A stretch of 64,000 bases of DNA from Providencia sp. R33 (GCF_019343475.1 NZ_CP072453.1:2976001-3040000); one strand, 5' to 3'; positions 17,557 to 27,273 are shown, counted from the stretch's first letter. The notes: generated from the sequence alone by a model not told the origin. Numbers and translations are program-made.

Positions 17557-18225
17557 ATGTTTGATTTTACTGTGCAGCAAAAAGCCACTGCGTTAATTTG
17601 GCTATCTTTATTTCATATTTTAATTATTACATCCAGTAACTACCTTGTGCAGTTGCCGATTAATATTTTCGGCTTCCATACTACATGGGGCGCGTTTACC
17701 TTTCCCTTTATCTTTTTGGCCACTGACTTAACCGTCCGCATCTATGGCGCACCGCTTGCTCGGCGAATTATTACCGCAGTAATGTTGCCTGCTCTGCTGA
17801 TTTCTTATGTTATTTCTGCGCTATTTTTCCAAGGTGAATGGCAAGGTTTTACCGCACTCTCTGAGTTTAACGTATTTGTTGCGCGAATTGCTGCCGCAAG
17901 TTTTATGGCATATGTACTTGGGCAAATTTTAGATGTCAGCGTTTTCAATAAATTACGTCAAAATGCACGTTGGTATGTTGCTCCTGCTTGCGCCATGTTT
18001 TTTGGTAATTTAATTGATACCATCGCATTCTTCTTTATCGCCTTTTTCCGCAGTAGTGACCCATTTATGGCAGCAAACTGGGTGGAAATCGCATTAGTCG
18101 ATTACGTCTTTAAGTTACTTATTTGCATGCTGTTTTTCTTACCTGCTTATGGCGTTTTACTGAATTTTATCTTGAAATACTTCTTTGCGAATTCAGAAAA
18201 AAAACAATTAGTTCGTCAGCATTAA
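17557..18225 (+). CDS. yhhQ: Queuosine precursor (preQ0/preQ1) transporter YhhQ
   Basis: YhhQ is an inner-membrane transporter that takes up 7-deazaguanine precursors for queuosine in tRNA. The start is the ATG giving MFDFTVQQKATAL, six bases after AAAAAGG. The earlier in-frame ATGs lie in the riboswitch. The 222-residue protein has about six membrane segments and conserved LFHILIITSSNYLVQLP, TTWGAFTFPFIFLATDLTVR and FGNLIDTIAFFFIAFF. Confidence 0.96.
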   Translation: MFDFTVQQKATALIWLSLFHILIITSSNYLVQLPINIFGFHTTWGAFTFPFIFLATDLTVRIYGAPLARRIITAVMLPALLISYVISALFFQGEWQGFTALSEFNVFVARIAAASFMAYVLGQILDVSVFNKLRQNARWYVAPACAMFFGNLIDTIAFFFIAFFRSSDPFMAANWVEIALVDYVFKLLICMLFFLPAYGVLLNFILKYFFANSEKKQLVRQH

Positions 18226-18229
18226 GCAT

Positions 18230-18258
18230 AAAAAAGGAGATAGCGAAATGCTATCTCC
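18230..18258 (-). terminator. Terminator shared by glpABC and yhhQ ends
   Basis: GGAGATAGC and GCTATCTCC form a perfect nine-pair stem with a five-base loop. Read on the minus strand it is followed by six T, so it is an intrinsic terminator for glpABC, and it also lies just past the yhhQ stop. Confidence 0.85.
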
Positions 18259-18311
18259 AACTGGGTTAAACTGAGCTAAAACAAAGAATAACAACCCTAC
18301 AATTCAGTTAA

Positions 18312-19505
18312 TTATAATGCCCTTGCTAAGAGTGAAATCGGGTGCTCGCATTTTTTACTTGTGGACATCTCTATTTGCCATTTACAGGTTTCACAGTCTG
18401 TAATAACCATATCAGCGCCGCTTTCCTCTATCTGACGGAAGAGCCCAGCACCAATACCTTGTGAAACTTCATAATTCTCTTTCTTAAATCCATAAGTCCC
18501 TGCAATACCACAGCACTGGGAATCAAGCACGATCAACTCAACACCGGGTACACGTTTGATTAGTTCTAGCGTGTAGGATGTCCACCCCATTTTTTCCATA
18601 TGGCATGGCGTATGGTAGGCCACTTTTAACGGGGTATGTTTCAGTTTGAGTTCGCGCCCTTGCTCTAACAGGCGATAAATATAGCGCGTTGCGAGCTCAA
18701 TGTTATCGCGCATTTCTGAAGTGTCTACATCCAATACATGGGTATATTCATCACGGATGGTAAATGTACACGTTGAGGACGTCGCAACTACAGGTATATG
18801 TTTTTCGAGGATAGTTTCCTGAAGTGACTCTAAGTTAACATTGGCTTGGCGTTTTGCTTGCTTCATAAACCCGTTGGCAATCAATGCGACACCGCAACAT
18901 TTTTCACGTTTAAGCAGTTGTACACCAATGTTCATGCCATTAAAGACTTTAATTAAGTCTTTCCCTAATTGCGGGTGGTTGTAATTCACATAGCAACCAT
19001 GGAAAAAAGCCACTTGTTCTTCAAATTTAGCTTGCTCTGCGGCTTGTTTAGAATACCAACGACGGAATGTGCCAAATGAATATTTTGGCAGTTCACGGCG
19101 ATGGTCGATTTTTAGCGCTTTATCCAGAATTTGGCGCACAGGTTTTAACCCAGTGATGGTATTTACCACTGGTGCAAACGGCGTAGAAAGCGAGCCCATT
19201 AAATCCGTATGGCTAAGAATTGCATCGCGAATTTTCGGCTTTTGCTGACTGTAGGTATTTCTTGCACGCGCAATAATATCACCAATTTTCACGTCCGATG
19301 GGCAAGCGACTTCACAGCGTTTACAGTTAGTACAATATTTCAGTGCCTCATCATAGAGCATTGGGTCTTTTAAGCGTAAACGCTCACCGTCTGGCCCCGC
19401 TTGTTTTGGGCCTGGATACAATGGGTTCACTTTCGCGACGGGGCAATATGTTGTACACACTGTACATTTAATACAGCTTTCAAAGCTTGCATCTTGAATA
19501 CTCAT
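18312..19505 (-). CDS. glpC: Anaerobic glycerol-3-phosphate dehydrogenase subunit C
   Basis: GlpC is the iron-sulfur membrane-associated subunit that links GlpAB to the quinone pool during anaerobic growth. The 397-residue protein has two ferredoxin-type clusters near the N-terminus (CIKCTVCTTYCP and CTNCKRCEVACP) and two CCG-type motifs further on (KCCGVALIANG, QCCGIAGTYG). Its start overlaps glpB by four bases. It is the last gene of glpABC. Confidence 0.97.
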   Translation of the reverse strand: MSIQDASFESCIKCTVCTTYCPVAKVNPLYPGPKQAGPDGERLRLKDPMLYDEALKYCTNCKRCEVACPSDVKIGDIIARARNTYSQQKPKIRDAILSHTDLMGSLSTPFAPVVNTITGLKPVRQILDKALKIDHRRELPKYSFGTFRRWYSKQAAEQAKFEEQVAFFHGCYVNYNHPQLGKDLIKVFNGMNIGVQLLKREKCCGVALIANGFMKQAKRQANVNLESLQETILEKHIPVVATSSTCTFTIRDEYTHVLDVDTSEMRDNIELATRYIYRLLEQGRELKLKHTPLKVAYHTPCHMEKMGWTSYTLELIKRVPGVELIVLDSQCCGIAGTYGFKKENYEVSQGIGAGLFRQIEESGADMVITDCETCKWQIEMSTSKKCEHPISLLARAL

Positions 19506-20797
19506 TGTGCCACCTCCGCCTGCATCGCTTTGTTTTTATTCACTTCATTAATGATTTCATTCGCGGCAAATAATGCGCTAATCATTGAAACTCCCGCACC
19601 GCAGCCTTGGGTTAATGGGTCAAAACCCCCAAGTACCGCACCTGCGACATACAGGTTTTCAATCGCTGCACCTGCTTTTTGAGCCCGCAGCTTTTCGTCT
19701 GTTTTCACGCCAAAGGCCATATAAGGTTGGGAAGCAAAAAACTCTTTATTAGTCCACTTCGCTCGCTCTGAGATTTCACATAAATCTAAATTCATCAGCG
19801 GTTCATACACACGGTCAAACTCGGCGACCAAACCATTATTAAAGAAGCTACCTGTCGCCAACACAAAATGTTTAGCCTTGAGCGAAATATCCCCGTGATT
19901 ACGCGTCTGCACAGACTCAATGCGGCCGTCTGAATAATTCACTGACGTAACCTTATCCCCAGGCATGACAATCCCACCTTGGCGACGAAACTGGCGTAAT
20001 AACATCTCATGCAGGCGAATGCCTAATAATGATGGTGGCAAAGTAGGTAATAAATACAGTTGTTTACCTAGTCGTTTCTGTAACTCCAACATCGGTTGTT
20101 CGCTGTCCAGTCCTATACAAGCAGGCATAAAAACAGCTTCTGCATCAGCAATTAATGGCGAAATTTCTTCAACGATTTGCGCCATGTTTTCCGGTCTATC
20201 AAGCCAGCGAGCGACATTGATCGCTCTAAATTCACTTGGATTTTCGCGTAGACGGTCAAGTAGTGGCAAATGCACATAATGAGCACTTGCCTGTATCCCT
20301 TCACGCTGTAACTCATCAGCCACCATTTGCGGCTGAAAATCCAAGAACCCTTCAATACCGACAATGGCAATTTTGCTGGCATCCATTTTTTGATGTAATC
20401 CAACCGTAGGGACTGACTCGGGACTCAGCCACGTCATACGTTTATGGCCTAACGGTGTAATGCGATAATGATTTTCTTCGCAAGAACCTTTTAAGCGAAC
20501 TCCCGTTTGCTGCAAGATGGATTCTGCCATTCTAGCCAGTTCGGTAACTTGGTTTTCCCCCATCAAACTATAGGGGTGAAAAGGCGCTTGCGATTTTAAC
20601 TCTCCGAGCATTGTCAGTGGTTTTTCTGTAATTTGGCCATCGGGTAAATGGGTTAATAAATCCAATGAACCCGATGAAAAATGCAGTGCATTTTGCCCTG
20701 CACTCACCATTGCGCAAGACAGATCAGACTGGGTTAGGCGAATACCGCAAAGCAGCCCCGCGAGGCCGCCGCCCATCACAACGACATCATATTTCAT
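19502..20797 (-). CDS. glpB: Anaerobic glycerol-3-phosphate dehydrogenase subunit B
   Basis: GlpB is a flavoprotein subunit of the anaerobic G3P dehydrogenase. The ATG giving MKYDVVVMGGGLAGLLCG is chosen because an AAGGAGG site lies seven bases upstream; it overlaps glpA by 11 bases. The 431-residue protein has the FAD-binding GGGLAGLLCGIRL at residues 8-20 and a C-terminal NLYVAGAVLGGFDPLTQGCG that closes the flavin site. It is close to the E. coli length (419). Confidence 0.96.
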   Translation of the reverse strand: MKYDVVVMGGGLAGLLCGIRLTQSDLSCAMVSAGQNALHFSSGSLDLLTHLPDGQITEKPLTMLGELKSQAPFHPYSLMGENQVTELARMAESILQQTGVRLKGSCEENHYRITPLGHKRMTWLSPESVPTVGLHQKMDASKIAIVGIEGFLDFQPQMVADELQREGIQASAHYVHLPLLDRLRENPSEFRAINVARWLDRPENMAQIVEEISPLIADAEAVFMPACIGLDSEQPMLELQKRLGKQLYLLPTLPPSLLGIRLHEMLLRQFRRQGGIVMPGDKVTSVNYSDGRIESVQTRNHGDISLKAKHFVLATGSFFNNGLVAEFDRVYEPLMNLDLCEISERAKWTNKEFFASQPYMAFGVKTDEKLRAQKAGAAIENLYVAGAVLGGFDPLTQGCGAGVSMISALFAANEIINEVNKNKAMQAEVAQ

Positions 20798-22442
20798 TAT
20801 CCGCCTCCTTCTGAGATGCTTTGCCCAATGTGGCTTCATTCATCCCACATAACCCATGATAAACCCAACTGGTGAACTCACTTTCGCGCAATGCATCCCC
20901 CCAAGCAATGGGGCGTACGCCTTTCCAACGCTCATTGAGGAAATGACCAAGTTGCTGCTCAGTTTCATGTGGTGTCGTGACATTAAATCGGTTGAGTAAA
21001 CCTGCCGCACGACAAGCGCACAGCTCCCCTTGGCAAGTCCCCATCCCTACGCGAGTACGGCGACGTAAATCCAATAAGTTGTTTACTGTGAGCGAATTGA
21101 CGGCATAACGCACCTCTCCTGCGGTTACAGCTTCGCATTCGCACACTAAACTTTTATCTAAGCGATCAGTACTTAAAATGGCAGATGCACGGTCACCGTG
21201 GCGGTAAACCGCAGAGCCACGAATTGGCGCAGGAATGGATACCACGTTGCGCAAGGCTTCTTCTGCACTGTGTTGAGAACCCGGAAGTGGTGCTTCTGCT
21301 GTTGTACATTTTGCAGAATGCCCCAGTTTTTCACAGACTTTATCCGTCGCCCACTCCGCCATCAGACGATAAGTCATTAATTTACCACCTGTAATGGTGA
21401 TAAAGCCTTCCATTCCATCGCGTTTTGCATGATCTAGAAGGACAATGCCGCGGCTGACATTTCGCCCTGAAGGGTCATCATCACTAGCAACTAAAGGGCG
21501 AACCCCTGCATAGGCACGTAAAATGCGCGTTGTCGCCAATGCGGGTGATAACATCGAACCTTCACGAATAAGAATATCGACCTCTTCTGGAGTGACGTAC
21601 ATATTATCGATTTGGTCATATTCAATATGTGTGGAAGTCGTCCCAATTAGTGAAATCGTATCACCTGGCACTAAGATGTCCGCATCCGCAGGTTTACGGC
21701 AACGGTTGATCACCATGTTATTTAACCGATGACCTAAAATGAGCAATGCCCCTTTTGCAGGGAACATTTTGATTTTTAGCTCGCCGTATTCGGCAATTTT
21801 TTGCCCCCAGATCCCACCTGCGTTAACGACAATTTCGGCGTAAATGTCATACTGTTTTTTTGCCTGATGGTCGTACACAGTGACACCGCGAACAGTATCA
21901 CCGTCGCGAATAAGGCCAATAACTTCATGGTAAGTCAGTACTTTTGCACCATGTTCTCTGGCATCTAACATATTTGCAGCGGTTAGACGAAATGGGTCAA
22001 CGGTGCCATCAGGTACGCGAACAGCACCAATTAAGGCAGGGTTGACCGATGGCTCAAGACGGATAGCCTCTGCGGGGTCAATGGCATTTGCGTCAATACC
22101 TGCACTTTGGCAAGCCGTGATAAATTTTTGCTGATAATCGAGACTGTCTTCAGGCAAGGTAATAAATAAGCCATCCGTTCGCTCAATACAATGATGGGCG
22201 ATCCGCTTTAAGATTTTGTTCTCTTCAATGCATTCTCTTGCCGATTCGCTATCAGTTACCGCATAACGCGCACCACTGTGGAGCAAACCGTGGTTTCGCC
22301 CTGTTGCGCCAGTCGCGATGTCGTGCCTTTCAAGTAAAACGGTTCTTAGACCTCGGCGAGCGCAGTCACGAGCGACTCCTGCACCTGTTGCGCCACCACC
22401 GATAATGATGACATCCGTTTCAGTCACAGATGAGCCATTCAT
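20787..22442 (-). CDS. glpA: Anaerobic glycerol-3-phosphate dehydrogenase subunit A
   Basis: GlpA is the catalytic FAD subunit that oxidises sn-glycerol-3-phosphate to dihydroxyacetone phosphate without oxygen. The 551-residue protein has the Rossmann motif IIGGGATGAGVARDCARRG at 12-30, the DAO-type signature TGATGRNHGLLHSGARY, and a C-terminal BFD-like [2Fe-2S] domain with CECEAVTAGEV and GTCQGELCACR. It is first in glpABC and divergent from glpT. Confidence 0.97.
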   Translation of the reverse strand: MNGSSVTETDVIIIGGGATGAGVARDCARRGLRTVLLERHDIATGATGRNHGLLHSGARYAVTDSESARECIEENKILKRIAHHCIERTDGLFITLPEDSLDYQQKFITACQSAGIDANAIDPAEAIRLEPSVNPALIGAVRVPDGTVDPFRLTAANMLDAREHGAKVLTYHEVIGLIRDGDTVRGVTVYDHQAKKQYDIYAEIVVNAGGIWGQKIAEYGELKIKMFPAKGALLILGHRLNNMVINRCRKPADADILVPGDTISLIGTTSTHIEYDQIDNMYVTPEEVDILIREGSMLSPALATTRILRAYAGVRPLVASDDDPSGRNVSRGIVLLDHAKRDGMEGFITITGGKLMTYRLMAEWATDKVCEKLGHSAKCTTAEAPLPGSQHSAEEALRNVVSIPAPIRGSAVYRHGDRASAILSTDRLDKSLVCECEAVTAGEVRYAVNSLTVNNLLDLRRRTRVGMGTCQGELCACRAAGLLNRFNVTTPHETEQQLGHFLNERWKGVRPIAWGDALRESEFTSWVYHGLCGMNEATLGKASQKEADNEI

Positions 22443-22536
22443 GTTGCATCCCTCACATTAATAAACATTTCTATAATCGATAAGTATAGATTCTATTTTT
22501 ATAATCTATTATTAAATATAGAGCAGAAACGCGATC

Positions 22537-22556
22537 AATGTTTGATAAGGAACAAA
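22537..22556. promoter_or_regulatory. Candidate GlpR operator in glpA/glpT control region
   Basis: The sequence AATGTTTGATAAGGAACAAA resembles the E. coli GlpR operator pattern (ATGTTCGATAACGAACAT). It lies about 95 bases before glpA. The neighbouring AACAAAAACGAAA reappears inverted at about 22780-22792 near glpT, which fits looping or paired operators. This is a match by eye only. Confidence 0.45.
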
Positions 22557-22599
22557 AACGAAAGCGATTTGTACATTTTCAGTGTTATAAAGAACAATA

Positions 22600-22617
22600 T
22601 CGTGATGAAAGTCACAA
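22600..22617. promoter_or_regulatory. Candidate CRP site between glpA and glpT
   Basis: The core GTGATGAAAGTCAC contains GTGA-N6-TCAC, the conserved CRP pattern, within the 436-base divergent control region. CRP activation of glpTQ and glpABC is established in E. coli. Confidence 0.65.
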
Positions 22618-22878
22618 AATAATTAACATTTCTAGTTCCATTCCATTCACAAATGTCATTTACTATGCAACCTCATAAACAAAATCAATAATTGTGCGTT
22701 GGATTACAGATAAAATGTTTTCTAATGGATACAATTTAGAGCAATTAAGAAAATAAAAGCTCTTAAATTACTCGGTTGTTTTCGTTTTTGTTACTTCACC
22801 AATAATAAACACTCAATCTTTCTCAACATTGAGAGCGATCAAGTGTAAATAAATATTAGCATGCCATCGGAGGCGTAT

Positions 22879-24228
22879 ATGTTAAGCATTTTTAAACCAG
22901 CACCTCATATAGAGAGGCTGCCAGCTGATAAGGTAGACCCAGTCTATCGTAAGCTTCGCTGGCAGATCTTCATGGGTATTTTCTTTGGTTACGCAGCGTA
23001 TTATCTCGTCCGAAAGAACTTTGCCTTAGCAATGCCATACCTTGTTGAGCAAGGGTTTTCTAAAGGTGACCTAGGTTTCGCCTTATCAGGGATTTCAATT
23101 GCTTACGGTTTTTCTAAATTTATCATGGGGTCATTCTCTGACCGTGCGAACCCACGCTATTTCTTACCCGCTGGTTTGATACTGGCTGCTGCGGTGATGT
23201 TGATCATGGGCTTCGTGCCATGGGCGACATCGAGCATCATGGTCATGTTCGTGTTACTGTTCTTTTGTGGTTGGTTCCAAGGTATGGGTTGGCCTCCTTG
23301 TGGACGTACCATGGTTCACTGGTGGTCACAAAAAGAACGTGGTGGTATCGTTTCTGTTTGGAACTGTGCCCACAATGTTGGTGGTGGTCTACCGCCGTTA
23401 CTGTTCCTGCTCGGTATGGCATGGTTTAACGACTGGAAAGCCGCTCTTTATATGCCTGCATTTGCCGCGATCCTTGTTGCCCTTATTGCGTTTGCATTAA
23501 TGCGCGATACGCCACAATCCTGCGGTCTTCCGCCAATTGAAGAGTACAAAAACGACTATCCTGCTGACTATAAAGCTTCCGATGAAGAAGAGTTAACAGC
23601 AAAAGCTATTTTCATGAAGTATGTTTTCCCTAACAAACTTCTGTGGATGATTGCAATTGCCAACGTGTTCGTATATTTACTGCGCTACGGCGTGCTTGAC
23701 TGGTCACCAACTTACCTGCGTGAAGTGAAGCACTTTACGATGGATAAATCCTCATGGGCATACTTTATGTATGAATATGCAGGTATCCCAGGAACACTGC
23801 TGTGTGGTTGGATGTCAGATAAAGTGTTCCGCGGTAACCGTGGTGCAACAGGCGTGTTCTTCATGATCCTGGTGACCATCGCAACTATCGTATTCTGGAT
23901 GAACCCAGCGGGTAACCCGAATGTTGATATGGCATGTATGTTAATCATCGGTTTCTTAATCTATGGTCCGGTCATGTTAATTGGCTTGCACGCACTTGAA
24001 TTAGCACCGAAAAAAGCAGCAGGTACTGCAGCTGGCTTTACAGGGCTATTCGGCTACCTCGGTGGTTCGGTCGCGGCAAGTGCTATCGTCGGTTATACCG
24101 TTGACTACTTCGGTTGGGACGGTGGTTTCGCCGTCATGATTGGTGGTTCAGCCCTTTCTGTTGTTCTGCTGTTCATCGTGATGCTTAGCGAAAGCAAACA
24201 TAAACGCGAATTAGCGAACTCTCAATAA
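22879..24228 (+). CDS. glpT: Glycerol-3-phosphate:phosphate antiporter GlpT
   Basis: GlpT is an inner-membrane major-facilitator antiporter that takes up glycerol-3-phosphate in exchange for phosphate; it is also the known fosfomycin entry route. The ATG giving MLSIFKPAPH follows CGGAGG by five bases. The 449-residue protein is nearly colinear with E. coli GlpT, with GYAAYYLVRKNFALAMPY, GWFQGMGWPPCGRTMVHWW and SVWNCAHNVGGG. The substrate-site Arg residues (RKNFAL and LRYGVLDWSP) are present, and no disruption is seen. Confidence 0.98.
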   Translation: MLSIFKPAPHIERLPADKVDPVYRKLRWQIFMGIFFGYAAYYLVRKNFALAMPYLVEQGFSKGDLGFALSGISIAYGFSKFIMGSFSDRANPRYFLPAGLILAAAVMLIMGFVPWATSSIMVMFVLLFFCGWFQGMGWPPCGRTMVHWWSQKERGGIVSVWNCAHNVGGGLPPLLFLLGMAWFNDWKAALYMPAFAAILVALIAFALMRDTPQSCGLPPIEEYKNDYPADYKASDEEELTAKAIFMKYVFPNKLLWMIAIANVFVYLLRYGVLDWSPTYLREVKHFTMDKSSWAYFMYEYAGIPGTLLCGWMSDKVFRGNRGATGVFFMILVTIATIVFWMNPAGNPNVDMACMLIIGFLIYGPVMLIGLHALELAPKKAAGTAAGFTGLFGYLGGSVAASAIVGYTVDYFGWDGGFAVMIGGSALSVVLLFIVMLSESKHKRELANSQ

Positions 24229-24258
24229 ACATTTCGTTTATGAATAAACGCTAAACCT

Positions 24259-24292
24259 GAGGGCTATATCATCATGATATGGCCCTTTTTTT
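24259..24292 (+). terminator. Intrinsic terminator between glpT and glpQ
   Basis: GGGCTATATCA-TCA-TGATATGGCCC forms a stem with one G-U pair and is followed by seven T. It ends about 29 bases before the glpQ ATG, so glpQ would depend on read-through. Confidence 0.85.
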
Positions 24293-24320
24293 ATCCAAAA
24301 AGTGCCAAGGAGATATAATC

Positions 24321-25388
24321 ATGAACTTTCCATTAAAAACGTTGGTGGCAAGTATGGTTTTAGTGATGTCAGTGTCCGCAGCTGCGCAAGCGACAAACAA
24401 AGTGGTCATTGCCCATCGTGGTGCAAGTGGTTACTTACCTGAACACACCTTACCAGCTAAAGCGATGGCTTATGCACAAGGTGCCGATTTTCTAGAGCAA
24501 GATTTGGTAATGACGAAAGATAATGAGCTGGTTGTGCTACATGACCATTATCTTGACCGTGTGACGGATGTCGCTGAGCGTTTCCCTGACAGAGCGCGTA
24601 AAGATGGCCGTTATTATGCAATTGACTTCACATTACCTGAAATCAAGTCTCTGAAATTCACAGAAGGGTTCGATATTGTTGATGGTAAACATGTACAAAG
24701 CTATCCGAATCGATTCCCAATGGGTAAATCAGACTTTCGTGTTCATACCTTCCAAGAAGAGATTGAATTTGTTCAAGGTTTAAATAAATCCACTGGGAAA
24801 AATATTGGTATTTACCCTGAAATCAAAGCCCCTTGGTTCCATCACCAAGAAGGCAAAGATATCACTAAAAAAACGCTGGAAGTGCTGAAACAGTACGGCT
24901 ATGTTGAAAAAGATTCCAACGTTTATCTACAATGTTTCGATGCGAACGAACTAAAACGCATTAAAAATACATTGATGCCAGAAATGGGTATGAACCTGAA
25001 ACTCATCCAGTTAATCGCTTATACCGATTGGAATGAAACCGAAGAGCAAAAACCCGATGGGACTTGGGTCAATTACAATTACGATTGGATGATGAAACCG
25101 GGTGCAATGAAAGAAATTGCCACCTATGCGGATGGTATTGGCCCTGATTATCATATGCTAATCAGTGAAGAATCCACGCCAACCAATATCAAAGTCAATG
25201 GCATGGTAAAAGAAGCCCACGAAAACAACATGGCGGTTCACCCATTCACCATTCGTGTCGATAAACTACCTAAATACGCAAAAGATGGGCAACAGCTTTA
25301 TGACATCATCTACAACCAAGCGGATGTGGATGGCGCATTTACTGATTTCCCAGATTTAGGCGTACAGTTCTTACAAAATCAAAAATAA
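24321..25388 (+). CDS. glpQ: Periplasmic glycerophosphodiester phosphodiesterase GlpQ
   Basis: GlpQ hydrolyses glycerophosphodiesters in the periplasm to G3P for uptake by GlpT. The ATG at 24321 follows AAGGAGATATAATC. A signal peptide ends near SAAAQA, residue 24. The 355-residue protein has the catalytic HRGASGYLPEHT with general-acid His, the metal ligands LEQDLVMTKDNELVVLHD, and the downstream PEIKAPWFHHQEG. Length matches E. coli (358). Confidence 0.97.
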   Translation: MNFPLKTLVASMVLVMSVSAAAQATNKVVIAHRGASGYLPEHTLPAKAMAYAQGADFLEQDLVMTKDNELVVLHDHYLDRVTDVAERFPDRARKDGRYYAIDFTLPEIKSLKFTEGFDIVDGKHVQSYPNRFPMGKSDFRVHTFQEEIEFVQGLNKSTGKNIGIYPEIKAPWFHHQEGKDITKKTLEVLKQYGYVEKDSNVYLQCFDANELKRIKNTLMPEMGMNLKLIQLIAYTDWNETEEQKPDGTWVNYNYDWMMKPGAMKEIATYADGIGPDYHMLISEESTPTNIKVNGMVKEAHENNMAVHPFTIRVDKLPKYAKDGQQLYDIIYNQADVDGAFTDFPDLGVQFLQNQK

Positions 25389-25409
25389 TTTTTTTGTCTT
25401 GTAGAAACA

Positions 25410-25435
25410 ATAATGCAGCCATTTGGCTGCATTAT
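25410..25435. terminator. Hairpin between convergent glpQ and epmA
   Basis: ATAATGCAGCC and GGCTGCATTAT form an 11-pair perfect stem with an ATTT loop between two convergent genes. The T-tract is weak on both strands, so it may be a bidirectional terminator of moderate strength. Confidence 0.65.
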
Positions 25436-25461
25436 ATAACGAGCTTTAAGCTTGATAACCG

Positions 25462-26439
25462 TTATGCAATCGTGACAGGAAAAGCAATCACATCACTGAT
25501 CCTTTCTGCATTTAACTTAATCATAATCAAACGATCGACCCCGACAGCAACACCTGAGCAATCTGGCAAGCCATGTTCTAATGCCGCCAATAAGTGCTCA
25601 TCAATCGGCTGAACCGATAGCCCCATTGCTTTACGCTTACGGTTATCTTGCTCAAAACGTTGGCGCTGTTCTCTGGCGTCCGTCAATTCATGGAAACCAT
25701 TCGCCAGCTCCATTCCTTTATAGTAAACCTCAAAACGTTCTGCGACACGATGGTCTTCGGTACTAATCACCGCTAAAGATGCCTGAGTGGCAGGAAAATG
25801 ATACACAACCACTGGTTTTTCTTTACCAATATGCGGCTCAACCCCCATAGTAAATAGCAGCTGTAAGAGCGTATCTTTATCTTCTTCGTGATCCGCAATA
25901 TTGCTTAAATCAAGGCGGGCAGCGACTTCTCGCAGCTCACTTTTTTCTGCGGATAACGGGTCAATATCTAAATGACGTAAAAAAGCTTGTTGGTAGGAAA
26001 GTAACTCCGCACTTTCGCATTCCAACACTTGTTGTAATAAGTCATCGACTTCATTAATTAAGCGATACATATCAAAGTGTGGGCGATACCATTCCAGCAT
26101 CGTAAATTCTGGGTTGTGGTGTCTACCAGCTTCTTCATTACGAAAGCTTTTACCCAGTTGATATATCGGCCCACTGCCAGCCGCAAGTAAACGTTTCATA
26201 TGATATTCAGGACTGGTCATCAGGTAAAGATTGATGCCTTGCGCAGCACCTGGGCCAACAAAACGTGTTTCAAATGGCACAAGATGGAAATCAGTCACAG
26301 TAGCCTGACTCATTGCGGGGGTTTCGACCTCTAGTACACAGCGATCAGTAAAAAAACGTCTGATTTCCGCAATAATTTTTGCGCGCTGTAACAGGTTAGC
26401 GATGGGGGCGGTTGGCTGCCAATTCGCTATATCACTCAT
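25462..26439 (-). CDS. epmA: EF-P lysine34 ligase EpmA (PoxA/YjeA/GenX)
   Basis: EpmA, a class II lysyl-tRNA synthetase-like enzyme, attaches (R)-beta-lysine to Lys34 of EF-P. The start MSDIANWQPTAP restores the 325 residues of the E. coli protein. The class II core is visible as motif 2 FRNEEAGRHHNPEFTMLEWYRP and motif 3 GVAVGVDRLIMIKL, while the anticodon-binding domain is absent as expected. Its partners efp and epmB lie in this window about 20 kb away. It is divergent from frdA as in E. coli. Confidence 0.97.
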   Translation of the reverse strand: MSDIANWQPTAPIANLLQRAKIIAEIRRFFTDRCVLEVETPAMSQATVTDFHLVPFETRFVGPGAAQGINLYLMTSPEYHMKRLLAAGSGPIYQLGKSFRNEEAGRHHNPEFTMLEWYRPHFDMYRLINEVDDLLQQVLECESAELLSYQQAFLRHLDIDPLSAEKSELREVAARLDLSNIADHEEDKDTLLQLLFTMGVEPHIGKEKPVVVYHFPATQASLAVISTEDHRVAERFEVYYKGMELANGFHELTDAREQRQRFEQDNRKRKAMGLSVQPIDEHLLAALEHGLPDCSGVAVGVDRLIMIKLNAERISDVIAFPVTIA

Positions 26440-27273
26440 TAAGATGACTCCAAAATAAACATAGTCGTGCAGTGTACCCACCTGTCGAACAACGCACAAT
26501 GCATTCCTATGCGTAAAAGCACATTTATCTGGTGCAAAACACCACTAGGAAATAATCCGTGTTCTTCGTACTAAAGGTGAGTAAAGATGGCATGATTATC
26601 CTCGGCTTTACTCGATTAAGCAAACCTTTGCGAATAACGGTTTTTTACATCTCAAATAAGTAGGAAGGATCATGCTGATGCCCTGAATCCTAGACGATAG
26701 AAAACATGATTATTTCTTATATTATGTGACAAAGCTGTTAATAGAAAAGTGGAACAATTCTCTTTCTCAAAGATTAAAAGAACACAAATTAAAAAATAAA
26801 GAAATGTGCTTATATAAATAGTGAAGCAAGTCGCAATTTAATATTCAATATGAATTAAAATCTTCACAGCAAATATCAGTATTATTCTCTTAGCGCTAAT
26901 AAAACCCGACCAATTTACTCGGTTTTTAATCCTATTTTTTTATGTAAAAATAATGATAATTATTTGAAATTCCTTTTTATTCACTCTTAACACACTAAAA
27001 AAATGCCAATTGTAAAAACATTTTATAAAAAGATGACGCACCTCACACTTTGTGGGTAAATTCACCCAAAACCCCCCTCTATATCAAATTTATCTCTGGG
27101 ACTATTCGTTATAATTCACAGCATGATAAGTCATTATTAGCTATTATATTATTTACTATTAAAAAAGAGAGATTTGACAATTTGACATTAGATTGAATTG
27201 AAAATGACCTAGCTAATTATCAAAAGTATTTAAAAGAATTTATCAATTTACACTTGAACAATGGAGAAGCGCA
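26440..27273. promoter_or_regulatory. Long AT-rich epmA-frdA control region
   Basis: This 834-base gap holds no credible gene. It contains a terminator-like stem at about 26901-26928 (AAAACCcGA with TCGGTTTT), a Fur-box-like stretch at 26949-26967 and a TTGACA-like element near 27183. frdABCD is FNR- and NarL-controlled in E. coli, but I found no clean FNR palindrome here. Confidence 0.55.
26949..26967. promoter_or_regulatory. Fur-box-like sequence upstream of frdA
   Basis: The sequence AATAATGATAATTATTTGA matches 14 of 19 positions of the classical Fur consensus by my count. It lies about 310 bases before frdA and about 510 before epmA, so which transcript it would control is unclear. Confidence 0.4.

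Noticed and set aside
22861..22878. Earlier ATG for glpT adding six residues
   Set aside because: The CGGAGG ribosome site lies downstream of it and fits only the ATG at 22879, which also matches E. coli GlpT.
26899..27120. RyhB-like Fur-controlled small RNA before frdA
   Set aside because: A Fur-like box is present but there is no RyhB core and no terminator at the right distance on either strand.
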